The notes under the pieces were generated by a model. That model was given only the letters and a program-made list of their open reading frames with translations. It made no database searches and was not told the DNA's origin. A program made the position numbers and the translations under genes. From Leeuwenhoekiella sp. MAR_2009_132 (GTDB taxonomy: Bacteria; Bacteroidota; Bacteroidia; Flavobacteriales; Flavobacteriaceae), in NCBI RefSeq assembly GCF_000687915.1, contig NZ_JHZY01000004.1, positions 379,501-443,500 on the forward strand: a stretch of 64,000 nucleotides of DNA, given 5' to 3'. Positions 33,076 through 42,319 of the stretch are shown in pieces. Position 1 is the first letter of the stretch; each line of letters opens with the position of its first letter.

Positions 33076-34848
33076 TTAAACGATTTCTTGATTAGCCGCA
33101 AATTGAACTTCATAAAGATTGCGGTAATAACCACCCTCCTTTTGAAGGAGCTCTTTATGACTGCCTATCTCAACGATTACGCCTTTATCCATAACAATAA
33201 TCTTATCTGCTTTCTTTATAGTGGCAAGGCGGTGTGCTATAACAATAGAAGTTCTGCCTTTTGTAATTTTATTTATCGCTTTTTGAATAAGCTGTTCGCT
33301 ATTAGAATCTACAGATGAAGTTGCTTCATCAAGAACCAAAATTCCAGGATTGCTCACGTATGCACGTAGAAATGCAATAAGCTGTCGCTGGCCACTAGAG
33401 AGCATTGCCCCTCGTTCCTTAACATTATAATGATAGCCGTTAGGCAGACTACTTATAAAAGAATCTACACCAATAGCTTTAGCAGCTTCAATTACGTCTG
33501 CTTCAGTGATATTAGGATTATTTAAGGTTATGTTATTTAATATAGAATCTGCAAATAAGAATACATCTTGCAAAACAACAGCGATTTCAGCACGCAGCGA
33601 ACTTAGTTTTACCTCTTTAATATCTATACCATCAATTTTAATTTTACCACTGTCTATTTCATAAAAACGACCTAGTAGATTAATTATCGTAGATTTTCCT
33701 GCACCTGTAGAACCTACAATGGCAACCGTCTCTCCTGCTTTTACTTCGAGGTTAATCCCCTTTAAGACTTCTTCATTAGAAATATAACTAAAACGCACAT
33801 CTTCAAAAGCAAGATCACCTTTAATATTCTTTAAAATATGAGTTCCTTTATCTTCAATTCTAGAATCGGTATCTAGTATGGCAAAGACCCGGTTTGCGGC
33901 TACCATACCCATTTGTAGCGTATTAAACTTATCTGCTATTTGCCTTAAAGGCGTAAAAAGCATTTGCGAAAATTGTATAAAAGCAGTAACTAAACCTATA
34001 GTTATAACATCACTTTGTGCTGCCCGCAGACCGCCGTACCAAACCAAAAGACCAATTGTTATTGAAGTAACCATTTCTGCAACCGGAAAGAAAATCGAGT
34101 TATACCAAACCGTCTTATTCCAGGCACGCATATGTTTCTTATTTATGCCATCAAATTTCTCACGCTCTATATCTTCTCTTGAGAAAATCTGTACGATTTT
34201 CATCCCGGTTACACGCTCCTGTACAAACGAATTTAAATTAGCTACCTGCGTACGTACTTCTTCAAAAGCGACTTTCATCTTCTTTTGAAAAATACGGGTT
34301 GCATAAAGTATAAAAGGTAGAATAACAAAAACGATGAGTGCTAATTGCCAGCTTTTATAAAGCATAACACCCGCAATAACAAGCATTTTGAGCATGTCAC
34401 TAATTATCATAAATAGACCTTCGCTAAATATACTTGCTATGGTTTCAATATCATTAACAGCACGGGTAACCAACCTACCTACAGCAGATTTATCATAATA
34501 CTGCATTTTAAAGCGAATCATATGACCAAAAAGTTTCACACGAATGTCACGTACTACTTGTTGACCCAGCCAGTTTGCAAAATAAATAAATAGCAGTTGA
34601 AATAGGGATTCACCTAATAAAACAACCAGGGTAAGCTGAATATAATAAATTAAGCTATCAATATCTTTAGGCTGCATACCTTGATCTATTGCAAGCTCCA
34701 GATAGATAGGCCTTAATACAGCAAAAACAGATATTAATATTGCGGCAAAAGCCACAAAGTAAAGCCTTACGCGATATGGCTTAGTATAACCAAGCAAACG
34801 CTTAAAAAGCCCAAAATCAAATGCATTACCCTTAGTCTCTTCTGCCAT
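33076..34848 (-). CDS. ABC exporter, fused permease and ATPase
   Basis: A 590-residue half-transporter: six membrane helices (about 30-310), then an ATPase domain with Walker A GSTGAGKST (379-387), signature LSSGQ, Walker B ILVLDE and the switch His in VIAHRLA. It is shorter in linkers and differs in sequence from the exporter at 2621-4357, with only the family in common. Its ATG overlaps the end of truA by 17 bases, indicating coupled expression. Likely a homodimeric (or heterodimeric with an unlinked partner) lipid/drug exporter in the inner membrane; substrate unknown. Confidence 0.88.
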   Translation of the reverse strand: MAEETKGNAFDFGLFKRLLGYTKPYRVRLYFVAFAAILISVFAVLRPIYLELAIDQGMQPKDIDSLIYYIQLTLVVLLGESLFQLLFIYFANWLGQQVVRDIRVKLFGHMIRFKMQYYDKSAVGRLVTRAVNDIETIASIFSEGLFMIISDMLKMLVIAGVMLYKSWQLALIVFVILPFILYATRIFQKKMKVAFEEVRTQVANLNSFVQERVTGMKIVQIFSREDIEREKFDGINKKHMRAWNKTVWYNSIFFPVAEMVTSITIGLLVWYGGLRAAQSDVITIGLVTAFIQFSQMLFTPLRQIADKFNTLQMGMVAANRVFAILDTDSRIEDKGTHILKNIKGDLAFEDVRFSYISNEEVLKGINLEVKAGETVAIVGSTGAGKSTIINLLGRFYEIDSGKIKIDGIDIKEVKLSSLRAEIAVVLQDVFLFADSILNNITLNNPNITEADVIEAAKAIGVDSFISSLPNGYHYNVKERGAMLSSGQRQLIAFLRAYVSNPGILVLDEATSSVDSNSEQLIQKAINKITKGRTSIVIAHRLATIKKADKIIVMDKGVIVEIGSHKELLQKEGGYYRNLYEVQFAANQEIV

Positions 34849-35602
34849 CTATCTTAAAAATTTCTTCTGGATATTTAACTGCCGTTAAGTATAGCCCGTG
34901 TGCCGGTGCCGATGCTCCTGCTTCAGAACGTGCTCTGCTGGCAATTATAGTTTTTACCTGCGAAGGCGCTATATTTTGCATCCCAACATCTAATAAGGTT
35001 CCTACCACAGCACGTACCATATTACGCAAAAAACGGTCTGCAGTAATTGTAAAAATTAATTGCTCGTCTTTACGTTCCCAGTTCGCCTTAGTAATCTCGC
35101 AAAGATAAGTTTTCACGTCTGTATTTGATCTGCTGAAACTTTTAAAATCTTGTTTACCGAGCAAGTGCCCAGCCGCAAGATTCATAAGATCTACATCAAG
35201 TTCTTTCTCAAAAAAATAAGATTGATTGTTTAAAAATGGATTCTTAGCCTGATGTATTTTATATTCATAACTGCGCGCAACAGCATCAAACCGCGCGTGT
35301 GCTTCTTCCCTAACAGGTAAAATTGAATTTACCGCAATACTCTGGGGCATAAACCGGTTTAAACGGTGCTGCAAATGCTTTAATTCTTCTTCTGAAAAAG
35401 CAACCTCTACGTCAAAGTGAGCAAAGAGTTGTTTTGCATGAACACCGGCATCTGTTCTCCCAGCTCCGGTAACAGCAACATCACCTCGTAATAATGTAGA
35501 CAAAGCGTCTTCTAAAACCTCTTGCACACTTATACTATGGGGCTGCCGCTGCCAACCGTGATAGGGTTGACCATCATATGCTATCTCGATAAAATACCGC
35601 AA
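34832..35602 (-). CDS. truA: tRNA pseudouridine synthase A
   Basis: The 256-residue enzyme isomerises U38-U40 in the tRNA anticodon stem. The catalytic Asp lies in GAGRTDAGVHAKQLFAHFD (about 47-65); other family blocks are YDGQPYHGWQRQP (9-21) and the C-terminal FLRNMVRAVVGTLLDVG (about 195-211). Length matches the family. The ATPase exporter gene overlaps its 3' end by 17 bases. An inverted repeat carrying a -7 element lies just upstream. Confidence 0.96.
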   Translation of the reverse strand: MRYFIEIAYDGQPYHGWQRQPHSISVQEVLEDALSTLLRGDVAVTGAGRTDAGVHAKQLFAHFDVEVAFSEEELKHLQHRLNRFMPQSIAVNSILPVREEAHARFDAVARSYEYKIHQAKNPFLNNQSYFFEKELDVDLMNLAAGHLLGKQDFKSFSRSNTDVKTYLCEITKANWERKDEQLIFTITADRFLRNMVRAVVGTLLDVGMQNIAPSQVKTIIASRARSEAGASAPAHGLYLTAVKYPEEIFKIDGRRD

Positions 35603-35622
35603 TCTGTAGGTTTGTAATTAAG

Positions 35623-35646
35623 CCTGCAAAGATACATCTTTGCAGG
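35623..35646 (-). promoter_or_regulatory. Inverted repeat with -7 element upstream of truA
   Basis: CCTGCAAAGAT AC ATCTTTGCAGG is an 11-bp perfect inverted repeat with a 2-base centre. Read on the minus strand it contains TATCTTTG (35627-35634), a full -7 match; no TTG at the right spacing was found. It lies 20 bases before truA and 46 before the divergent phosphodiesterase gene. Confidence 0.45.
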
Positions 35647-35692
35647 AAGTCATGATTCTTCTCAATAGATTTTGACTAAATCTGATTAATTT

Positions 35693-36187
35693 ATGAAAAA
35701 AATTCTCCTCCTTAGTGACACGCATAGCTATATAGATGATCGTATTTTAGCGTATGCCGAAAAAGCAGATGAAATCTGGCACGCGGGAGATATAGGCAGT
35801 CTTGAAGTCACAGACGCCTTAAAAAAAATAAAACCCTTGCGGGCAGTATTTGGTAACATAGATGATCACGAAATCAGGAAAGAATTTCCTTTAAATAATA
35901 GATTTATCTGTGAAGGTGTTGATGTTTTGATAACTCACATTGGTGGTTATCCCGGTAGATATTCCCCGGCAATACGCGAAAAATTACGCGCAAACCCGCC
36001 TAAACTCTTTATTTGTGGTCACTCTCACATTTTAAAAGTAATGCCAGATCGCAAGCTTAATCTGTTACACATGAACCCTGGTGCAATAGGCATTCACGGC
36101 TTTCATAAAGTACGTACTATGCTAAGATTTACCGTAGATAACGGAAATATAGAAAATCTCGAAGTTATTGAGATCGAAAGAAAATAA
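35693..36187 (+). CDS. YfcE/MJ0936-type metallophosphoesterase
   Basis: The 164-residue protein carries all motifs of the family in order: LLSDTHSYID (6-15), AGDIGS (about 36-41), FGNIDDHE (about 54-61), THIGGYPG (about 81-88) and CGHSHI (about 107-112), giving the two-metal site. Such enzymes cleave phosphodiesters in the cytoplasm; the natural substrate is usually unknown. Single gene, divergent from truA and convergent with DUF4293 across a terminator. Confidence 0.92.
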   Translation: MKKILLLSDTHSYIDDRILAYAEKADEIWHAGDIGSLEVTDALKKIKPLRAVFGNIDDHEIRKEFPLNNRFICEGVDVLITHIGGYPGRYSPAIREKLRANPPKLFICGHSHILKVMPDRKLNLLHMNPGAIGIHGFHKVRTMLRFTVDNGNIENLEVIEIERK

Positions 36188-36215
36188 ATCACACACGATC
36201 TAATTTAGATAAAAA

Positions 36216-36252
36216 GAAAAACCCTGCAAGTTGGCATACTTACAGGGTTTTT
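36216..36252. terminator. Bidirectional terminator
   Basis: AAAAACCCTG (36217-36226) pairs with CAGGGTTTTT (36243-36252), with an inner AAGT/ACTT pair in the loop. It sits between convergent genes and has A and T tracts on both sides. Confidence 0.75.
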
Positions 36253-36277
36253 GCACTAATTAACTAAGATAGTAGAT

Positions 36278-36688
36278 CTATCGTAACCGGTCAACAGATT
36301 TTACAAGATCCTCATCCCGCTTAATTGCTTTGTTGGCCAAAGCGATAAAAACGATAGAAATGATGGGGATTAGCATCCCAATACCCTTCTCAGGAGCCGC
36401 CGCCCCTCCAGATAAGATTTGCGACTGGTAAACCAATACACCTAGCAAAATAAAGTTCAATATTATATTAAGTCGGCCCAGAACAAACTGAAGCTTTCTG
36501 TTTTTAAATAAAAAAATAGTAATCAAAGATAGTAAAGCGCTTCCAAAAAACAACCCTACTAACTCTAATTTATCAACAGCGTAAACTAAGTCACCTCCTG
36601 CTGTACTATATACCGGAATAGCAAAAAGCAAACAAGCAGAAACTACTGCCGCAAGAAAAAGATAAATACTCTGTATACGTTGAATCAT
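36278..36688 (-). CDS. DUF4293 membrane protein
   Basis: From ATG at 36688 the protein has 136 residues, starting MIQRIQSIYLFLAAVVSA, the typical DUF4293 opening, with four hydrophobic helices. An upstream ATG at 36778 is in frame but would place 30 unrelated residues in front and would lie upstream of the -7 element at 36715-36722, so it is rejected. Function unknown; inner membrane. Convergent with the phosphodiesterase, divergent from rho. Confidence 0.88.
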   Translation of the reverse strand: MIQRIQSIYLFLAAVVSACLLFAIPVYSTAGGDLVYAVDKLELVGLFFGSALLSLITIFLFKNRKLQFVLGRLNIILNFILLGVLVYQSQILSGGAAAPEKGIGMLIPIISIVFIALANKAIKRDEDLVKSVDRLR

Positions 36689-36714
36689 ATATTCTATAAA
36701 CCTGTTAAGGGTCA

Positions 36715-36722
36715 CAAAAATA
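36715..36722 (-). promoter_or_regulatory. -7 element of the DUF4293 gene
   Basis: CAAAAATA on the plus strand, i.e. TATTTTTG on the minus strand, 26 bases before the chosen ATG. No consensus TTG found at the proper spacing. It supports the downstream start. Confidence 0.45.
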
Positions 36723-36898
36723 TAAACTTCTTTGAGACTAGGATCATTTAAATAAAAAATATTATCGTATAATTGCATTAGAAAGCCTAACCACTTCTTT
36801 GTTGGTTACTTACTTGCCGAAAAATTTCTTAGACCTTCTTCAAAATTTTTTGTCAGCTTTCAAATTCAATACGATACAGAAATTCATACTTATATTTA

Positions 36899-38635
36899 AT
36901 GTTTAATATTTCAGAATTAAAAGCTAAGAAACTTCCCGAACTTCAGGAAATAGCTAAAGGCCTAGATATCCCCAAATACAGGACCTTAAAAAAACTAGAC
37001 TTAGTATATAAAGTCCTAGATCAACAAGCTGCAGATCCTAAAGCTGTGGCAGAAGTTATAGAAGTCTCCTCTAACGAGAAATCTACAAAACCGAATACTC
37101 CAGAGGTTCAAAAGACACCAAAACCAAGAGCTCAAAACAAAAACAATCCTAAGAATAATCGTCCTGAACGAGATAATTCTAAGAAACCAGAGCCAGCTGC
37201 TGCAGCTAAAAATGAGGATGTCAAGACAGAAAAACCTGAAATAAAAGAAGACAGACAGCGCAAACCAAGACCTGCAAAGTCTGAGTCTGATTCTTCTAAA
37301 CAAAACGACAATAAGCCTCAAAAAACTAGAGCTCGTAACGAAAATTCTTCTAATTCTAATAACCGCTCTAATACTAGAGAAAGAGATACTAACGGTAATA
37401 GTAATAGCAACTCAAACAACAATAACAACTCTAATAATCGTAATAATAACCGCAATACAAACTCTGGCAATAACGGAAACAAAGACACGCGTAACCGTTA
37501 CAGAGAGCCAGATTATGAATTTGAAGGACTAATAGAAAGCGAAGGAGTATTAGATATTATGCAGGATGGGTATGGCTTTTTACGCTCATCAGATTACAAT
37601 TATCTATCATCACCAGATGATATTTATGTATCTCAGTCTCAAATCAGATTATTTGGATTAAAAACAGGAGACACTGTACTTGGAGTTATTCGCCCACCTA
37701 AAGAAGGTGAGAAATATTTTCCACTTATTAAAGTATCAAAAATAAATGGCTTAGATCCTAGTGTAGTACGTGATCGCGTTTCTTTTGAGCATTTAACACC
37801 TTTATTTCCTAAAGAAAAATTCAATATTGCAGACCGTCAAAGCACAATCTCCACTCGTGTGATGGATTTGTTTGCCCCTATAGGAAAAGGGCAACGTGGT
37901 ATGATTGTATCACAACCCAAAACAGGTAAAACTATGCTTCTTAAGGATGTTGCAAATGCAATTGCAGCTAATCACCCAGAGGTTTATCAAATGATATTAC
38001 TTATTGATGAGCGTCCTGAGGAAGTAACAGATATGCAACGTAATGTAAAAGGCGAAGTTGTAGCTTCTACTTTTGATAAGGAAGCTCACGAGCATGTGCG
38101 CGTTGCAAATATTGTATTAGAGAAAGCAAAGCGCCTTGTAGAGTGTGGTCACGATGTGGTTATACTACTGGATTCAATTACGCGTTTAGCAAGAGCTTAC
38201 AACACAGTACAACCTGCTTCAGGTAAAATTTTAAGTGGTGGTGTAGATGCAAATGCACTTCATAAGCCAAAGCGTTTCTTTGGTGCTGCCAGAAATATAG
38301 AAAATGGCGGATCATTGACTATCATTGCTACTGCTCTTACAGAAACAGGCTCAAAAATGGACGAGGTTATTTTTGAAGAATTTAAAGGAACCGGTAACAT
38401 GGAGCTTCAGTTAGATCGTAAGATTGCAAACCGAAGAATTTTCCCTGCTATAGACCTTACTTCTTCAAGTACTAGACGAGATGATTTATTATTAAGTGAT
38501 AACGCAATACAAAGAATGTGGGTAATGCGTAAATATCTTGCTGATATGAATCCCGTTGAAGCTATGGAATTTGTTAGCGAGCGCATAAAACAAACTAGAA
38601 ATAACGAGGAGTTCTTAATATCAATGAACGGATAA
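36899..38635 (+). CDS. rho: Transcription termination factor Rho
   Basis: The 578-residue protein is a hexameric RNA helicase that ends transcription. Order: Rho N-terminal domain (1-45, [19 protein letters not shown]), a long low-complexity insertion (about 50-203), the RNA-binding cold-shock-like domain (about 205-285, [20 protein letters not shown]), then the ATPase core with Walker A SQPKTGKT (338-345) and [14 protein letters not shown]. coli Rho has 419 residues, so the excess is the insertion, which is basic and Pro/Lys-rich at first and Asn/Ser-rich at residues 147-200. A terminator follows. Confidence 0.97.
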   Translation: MFNISELKAKKLPELQEIAKGLDIPKYRTLKKLDLVYKVLDQQAADPKAVAEVIEVSSNEKSTKPNTPEVQKTPKPRAQNKNNPKNNRPERDNSKKPEPAAAAKNEDVKTEKPEIKEDRQRKPRPAKSESDSSKQNDNKPQKTRARNENSSNSNNRSNTRERDTNGNSNSNSNNNNNSNNRNNNRNTNSGNNGNKDTRNRYREPDYEFEGLIESEGVLDIMQDGYGFLRSSDYNYLSSPDDIYVSQSQIRLFGLKTGDTVLGVIRPPKEGEKYFPLIKVSKINGLDPSVVRDRVSFEHLTPLFPKEKFNIADRQSTISTRVMDLFAPIGKGQRGMIVSQPKTGKTMLLKDVANAIAANHPEVYQMILLIDERPEEVTDMQRNVKGEVVASTFDKEAHEHVRVANIVLEKAKRLVECGHDVVILLDSITRLARAYNTVQPASGKILSGGVDANALHKPKRFFGAARNIENGGSLTIIATALTETGSKMDEVIFEEFKGTGNMELQLDRKIANRRIFPAIDLTSSSTRRDDLLLSDNAIQRMWVMRKYLADMNPVEAMEFVSERIKQTRNNEEFLISMNG

Positions 38636-38659
38636 TAAGAGTCAATATTTATTATAATA

Positions 38660-38689
38660 AAACCCGGTATCTCAAGATACCGGGTTTTT
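38660..38689 (+). terminator. Terminator of rho
   Basis: A 13-bp stem AAACCCGGTATCT/AGATACCGGGTTT (38660-38672 with 38675-38687) plus T run to 38689. Confidence 0.85.
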
Positions 38690-38930
38690 CATTTTATATT
38701 TTCTCAGCCTTAAACTTTTAATGATACTTATATCCTGATAAATCAAATTAGACACCAACCTCGATCATAAACTTAGAATTAGTTTAATAACCTCACTAAA
38801 TAAAAAAGATCTTTAGAATCCCTATAAATAAAACAAACTATCAATTCCTCTAAATTATAAATATTTAGAAACCTTCAACTCTTAAAAGCACAACCCACAT
38901 AGTGCTCAAATAAATCTGGATTATAAACAA
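38690..38930. other. Gene-free stretch between rho and rpsT
   Basis: Very AT-rich; no ORF, promoter or RNA structure that I can support. Confidence 0.5.
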
Positions 38931-38963
38931 AAAAAACGCCTACAATTGCTTGTAGGCGTTTTT
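38931..38963 (-). terminator. Terminator of rpsT
   Basis: A 14-bp stem AAAAACGCCTACAA/TTGTAGGCGTTTTT (38932-38945 with 38950-38963), U-rich on the minus strand, 20 bases after the rpsT stop. Confidence 0.85.
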
Positions 38964-38982
38964 AAGTTTTTAAAACAAGTTA

Positions 38983-39231
38983 CTATAACGCGTTCACGTG
39001 CTTAGCAAGTTGAGATTTTAAGTTAGAAGCTTTGTTATCGTGAATGATATTATTCTTAGCTAACTTATCAATCATAGAAACCACAGATGGAAACAAAGTT
39101 GTTGCTTCAGCTTTATCTGCCTCACGCAATCTCTTCATTGCGTTACGAGTAGTTCTGCTCTGGTAACGATTTCTTAAACGCTTTACTTCGCTATTTCTAA
39201 TTCTCTTTAGAGATGACTTGTGATTTGCCAT
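38983..39231 (-). CDS. rpsT: 30S ribosomal protein S20
   Basis: The 82-residue, very basic protein starts [20 protein letters not shown] and ends with the three-helix-bundle tail [20 protein letters not shown]; length and sequence are typical of bS20, which binds 16S rRNA early in assembly. It lies 23 bases after the nearer tRNA-Glu on the same strand with no terminator between, so it is probably made from the tRNA promoter at 39468-39497. Confidence 0.97.
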   Translation of the reverse strand: MANHKSSLKRIRNSEVKRLRNRYQSRTTRNAMKRLREADKAEATTLFPSVVSMIDKLAKNNIIHDNKASNLKSQLAKHVNAL

Positions 39232-39254
39232 TATCTTGTTTTGTTTTTAAATTG

Positions 39255-39326
39255 TAGCCCGTAGGGGAATCGAACCCCTCTTACCAGGATGAAAACCTGG
39301 CGTCCTAACCGATAGACGAACGGGCC
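39255..39326 (-). tRNA. tRNA-Glu (anticodon TTC), copy 2
   Basis: 72 bases. Acceptor GGCCCGT/ACGGGCT (first pair G-U), anticodon stem CCAGG/CCTGG with loop TTTTCAT (anticodon TTC), T stem GGGG/CCCC-type with loop TTCGATT. CCA not encoded. Nearly the same as the upstream copy but differs in D arm and acceptor. Confidence 0.95.
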
Positions 39327-39372
39327 ATTATGTCAAATATTTATGCTTTTAGGCGCACAACCAACCTTACTG

Positions 39373-39444
39373 TAGTCCGTAGGGGACTCGAACCCCTGTT
39401 ACCAGGATGAAAACCTGGCGTCCTAACCCCTAGACGAACGGACC
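39373..39444 (-). tRNA. tRNA-Glu (anticodon TTC), copy 1
   Basis: 72 bases. Acceptor GGTCCGT/ACGGACT, anticodon stem CCAGG/CCTGG with loop TTTTCAT (anticodon TTC), discriminator A, CCA not encoded. It is the first gene of the tRNA-Glu, tRNA-Glu, rpsT unit, 46 bases before copy 2. Confidence 0.95.
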
Positions 39445-39467
39445 AATCTTTCGCTTAATTGCGGATG

Positions 39468-39497
39468 CAAAAATACACATATTTTTAGATCGTGCAA
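39468..39497 (-). promoter_or_regulatory. Promoter of the tRNA-Glu/rpsT unit
   Basis: On the minus strand: TTG (39495-39497), exactly 19 bases, TATTTTTG (39468-39475), a full -33/-7 match 24 bases before the first tRNA. Confidence 0.82.
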
Positions 39498-39530
39498 TAG
39501 CTAATTGAATATTTTTTAAAAAAAATTCAA

Positions 39531-41003
39531 TTAATATGCCTTAGCAAAGAGAACACGCATTTTTGCAGGATTGCCACTGTAAACACACACACCCTCTTCC
39601 TCTTTGAAATTCAACGGAATACATCTAATCGTAGCTTTAGTTTCTGATTTTATACGCTCTTCACTTTCTTTTGTACCATCCCAAAACGCACTAACAAATC
39701 CGGTCTTATTTTCTAAAATATCTTTAAATTCATCATAGGTATCTACTTCGGTGATATGACTATCCCTAAAATTCTTTGCCTTATCAAAAAGCGCTTTTTG
39801 CATTTCTGTAAGAAGTTCCTGTACACGGTCTACTATAGCATCTTTAGAAACAGTTTCTTTAGTAAGGGTATCTCTACGTGCTAACTCAACGGTACGCTTC
39901 TCAAGGTCTCTTGGGCCTATTGCTATACGCAATGGCACACCTTTAAGTTCGTACTCATTAAATTTCCAACCTGGTTTGTGTGTGTCTCTATCATCATATT
40001 TAACAGAAACACCTAATAACTTAAGTTCACGCTGAAGCTCTCTTGCAACTTGTGAAATTGAATCTAACTGATCTTCTCCCCTATAAATAGGAACTATTAC
40101 AACTTGTATTGGAGCAAGGTTAGGAGGTAATACGAGTCCATTATCATCACTGTGTGTCATTACTAAAGCACCCATTAATCGCGTTGAAACACCCCAGGAT
40201 GTTGCCCAAACATGTTCCTGCCCGCCTTCTTTAGTTGCAAACTTCACATCAAATGCTTTAGCGAAATTCTGACCTAAAAAATGACTGGTACCCGCCTGAA
40301 GAGCCTTACCGTCTTGCATTAAAGCTTCAATACAATACGTATCTAAAGCTCCTGCAAAACGCTCACTTTCGGTCTTGGTTCCCTTTATAACCGGCATTGC
40401 CATAAAATTTTCAGCAAAATCAGCATAAATACGCATCATTTGCTGCGCTTCTTCTATCGCCTCCTGCTGCGTAGCATGAGCTGTATGACCTTCTTGCCAT
40501 AAAAATTCTGAAGTTCTTAAAAATAAACGTGTACGCATTTCCCAACGCACCACATTTGCCCATTGATTAATTTTTATAGGAAGATCTCGATAAGACTGAA
40601 TCCACTTTCTATAAGTATCCCAAATAATTGTTTCAGAAGTTGGGCGAACAATTAACTCTTCTTCTAGTTTAGCATCGGGATCAACAATAATACTCCCATC
40701 TATATCATTTTTTAAACGATAATGTGTTACAACTGCGCATTCTTTTGCAAAACCATCTACATGGCTTGCTTCTTTACTAAAATAAGATTTAGGAATAAAC
40801 AACGGAAAATAAGCATTCTCATGGCCCGTATCTTTAAACATTCGATCTAATTCTGCCTGCATTTTTTCCCAGATCGCATAGCCATAAGGCTTAATCACCA
40901 TACAACCTCTAACACCCGAATTCTCAGCTAGATCAGCCTTTACAACCAACTCGTTATACCATTTTGAATAATCCTCTGCCCTCGTAGTTAAATTCTTTCC
41001 CAT
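39531..41003 (-). CDS. proS: Prolyl-tRNA synthetase (short, archaeal/eukaryote-type)
   Basis: The 490-residue class II synthetase charges tRNA-Pro. It is the short type (about 480-500 residues) lacking the editing insertion of E. coli-like ProRS (about 570). Visible blocks are [17 protein letters not shown] (about 33-49), motif 2 region [20 protein letters not shown] (about 150-170), the [17 protein letters not shown] block and the anticodon-binding domain (about 285-400, [12 protein letters not shown]), ending in the C-terminal domain with VCVYSGNPA and a terminal Tyr. The gene stands alone on the minus strand. Confidence 0.96.
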   Translation of the reverse strand: MGKNLTTRAEDYSKWYNELVVKADLAENSGVRGCMVIKPYGYAIWEKMQAELDRMFKDTGHENAYFPLFIPKSYFSKEASHVDGFAKECAVVTHYRLKNDIDGSIIVDPDAKLEEELIVRPTSETIIWDTYRKWIQSYRDLPIKINQWANVVRWEMRTRLFLRTSEFLWQEGHTAHATQQEAIEEAQQMMRIYADFAENFMAMPVIKGTKTESERFAGALDTYCIEALMQDGKALQAGTSHFLGQNFAKAFDVKFATKEGGQEHVWATSWGVSTRLMGALVMTHSDDNGLVLPPNLAPIQVVIVPIYRGEDQLDSISQVARELQRELKLLGVSVKYDDRDTHKPGWKFNEYELKGVPLRIAIGPRDLEKRTVELARRDTLTKETVSKDAIVDRVQELLTEMQKALFDKAKNFRDSHITEVDTYDEFKDILENKTGFVSAFWDGTKESEERIKSETKATIRCIPLNFKEEEGVCVYSGNPAKMRVLFAKAY

Positions 41004-41133
41004 ATATGTTTATTTGGCACAAATATTGTGACTTTATCTTTAATTGAAAGTTTTGCAACATGTTTGTTAAATGCACAAAATTGACCGCAAAACTAACTAA
41101 ATTTACAATGTACAACAATAAAATACGGATGAT

Positions 41134-42297
41134 ATGCGAGGCGTGAACTTAACTCTAGGAACTTTTATAAAACCAGCTGTTGCTGCTGTTTTCACTTTAG
41201 TAGGATTTATTTCCTGCGGGCCATCTCAATATTCTATGAATGATGGAATATATGGCACTAGTACCCGCATGTCTGACACTAATTATGAGCAGGAAGTAGC
41301 AAGCTCTAATGCTAGCGTTTATGCAAATTATTTTTCTCAGGGTGCATCAGATTTGCAGACAGCACAGGATGATGGATCAATATTTACAGATGTAGAATCT
41401 TACAGCTCAAATTCTCAGTATACTGATGAAAATGCGATATCTCAAGGAGACCTTACCTACAATTCAAATGCAGGTTGGGGAGATACCTATGATGAGGTAA
41501 TTGTAAATATATATCCATCATTTTACAATCAAATGGGTTTTGGTTTTGCCAGGCCTTTTTGGGGTAATGGTTTTGGATATGGTGGTTTTGGATATGGTGG
41601 TTTTGGATATGGCCCTCATGGCTACGTAGGTTTTGGTTTCGATCCTTTCTTTTCAGGTTATGCCTGGGGAGGATATCCAGCCTTTGGTTATGGATATGGT
41701 TACGGTTTAGGATGGAGATCGCCATTTTATTATGGGTATAATCCATATTTTGGATATGGCTATAGAAATTACCCATTTTATGCTAACCGATATTACTCTG
41801 GTTATAACAACGGGAGATATGCCTATGCCAACAACAGACGCTCAAACAACACCTATAGCACTAGTAGAACTGCAAATTCCCAATCTACTGTTACTTCAAG
41901 ATCAAGAAATTCATCAGTAAATTACGCACGTACTAGTAGAACGTACAGCCGTAACAATGTAGGCGTAAATCCTACTTCTAGAAGTAATGCTTCGAGAACC
42001 TCTGCTAATACGTCGAGATCCAATTCTATTTATAATAGTACAGCACGTAGAAGCAGCAATACCACAAGAACTTCAACAAATTCTAAAACGGTTATTAATA
42101 GATCTACAGCTACACCCTCAAGATCGGGCACGTACTCAAGAAGCAACTCTGCGAGCACTCCAGTAAGGAGCTCAGTTCCTGCAAGGACATCTGCTCCAAC
42201 GAGAAGTGCTGCTCCGGCAAGAACATCTGCCCCTTCGAGATCAAGTAGTTCTGGATCGAGCAGAAGCAGTTCTGGAGGAAGACGTGGTGGCCGTTAA
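41134..42297 (+). CDS. Gly/Tyr/Phe-rich lipoprotein with Ser/Thr/Arg-rich tail
   Basis: The 387-residue protein has a lipoprotein-type signal ending LVGFISC (Cys about 28). Residues 30-120 are acidic/Ser-rich; 128-250 are extremely rich in Gly, Tyr and Phe with repeated GFGYG units; 250-387 is a Ser/Thr/Arg-rich, Pro-containing tail ending in RRGGR. No enzyme motif. The three 15-base DNA repeats in the GFGYG part are listed separately. It is followed 22 bases later by a FadL-like barrel gene, so it may be an envelope accessory of that protein. Family not recognised; surface location is inferred. Confidence 0.75.
   Translation: MRGVNLTLGTFIKPAVAAVFTLVGFISCGPSQYSMNDGIYGTSTRMSDTNYEQEVASSNASVYANYFSQGASDLQTAQDDGSIFTDVESYSSNSQYTDENAISQGDLTYNSNAGWGDTYDEVIVNIYPSFYNQMGFGFARPFWGNGFGYGGFGYGGFGYGPHGYVGFGFDPFFSGYAWGGYPAFGYGYGYGLGWRSPFYYGYNPYFGYGYRNYPFYANRYYSGYNNGRYAYANNRRSNNTYSTSRTANSQSTVTSRSRNSSVNYARTSRTYSRNNVGVNPTSRSNASRTSANTSRSNSIYNSTARRSSNTTRTSTNSKTVINRSTATPSRSGTYSRSNSASTPVRSSVPARTSAPTRSAAPARTSAPSRSSSSGSSRSSSGGRRGGR
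41569..41613 (+). repeat. Three tandem 15-base repeats in the GFGYG coding region
   Basis: GGTTTTGGATATGGT at 41569-41583 and 41584-41598, then the same with final C at 41599-41613. Each unit encodes GFGYG. The unit is a multiple of three, so copy-number change would keep the frame. Confidence 0.9.
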
Positions 42298-42319
42298 TCA
42301 AACATCAAAATAATTCATA

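Noticed and set aside
33878..34288. 136-codon ORF antisense to the ABC exporter
   Set aside because: Mirror frame of a well-conserved membrane domain; no motif or promoter.
37380..37480. Asn-rich region in rho as a frameshift or assembly artefact
   Set aside because: The reading frame is open through it and the flanking Rho domains are in frame; low-complexity insertions here are usual in Bacteroidetes.
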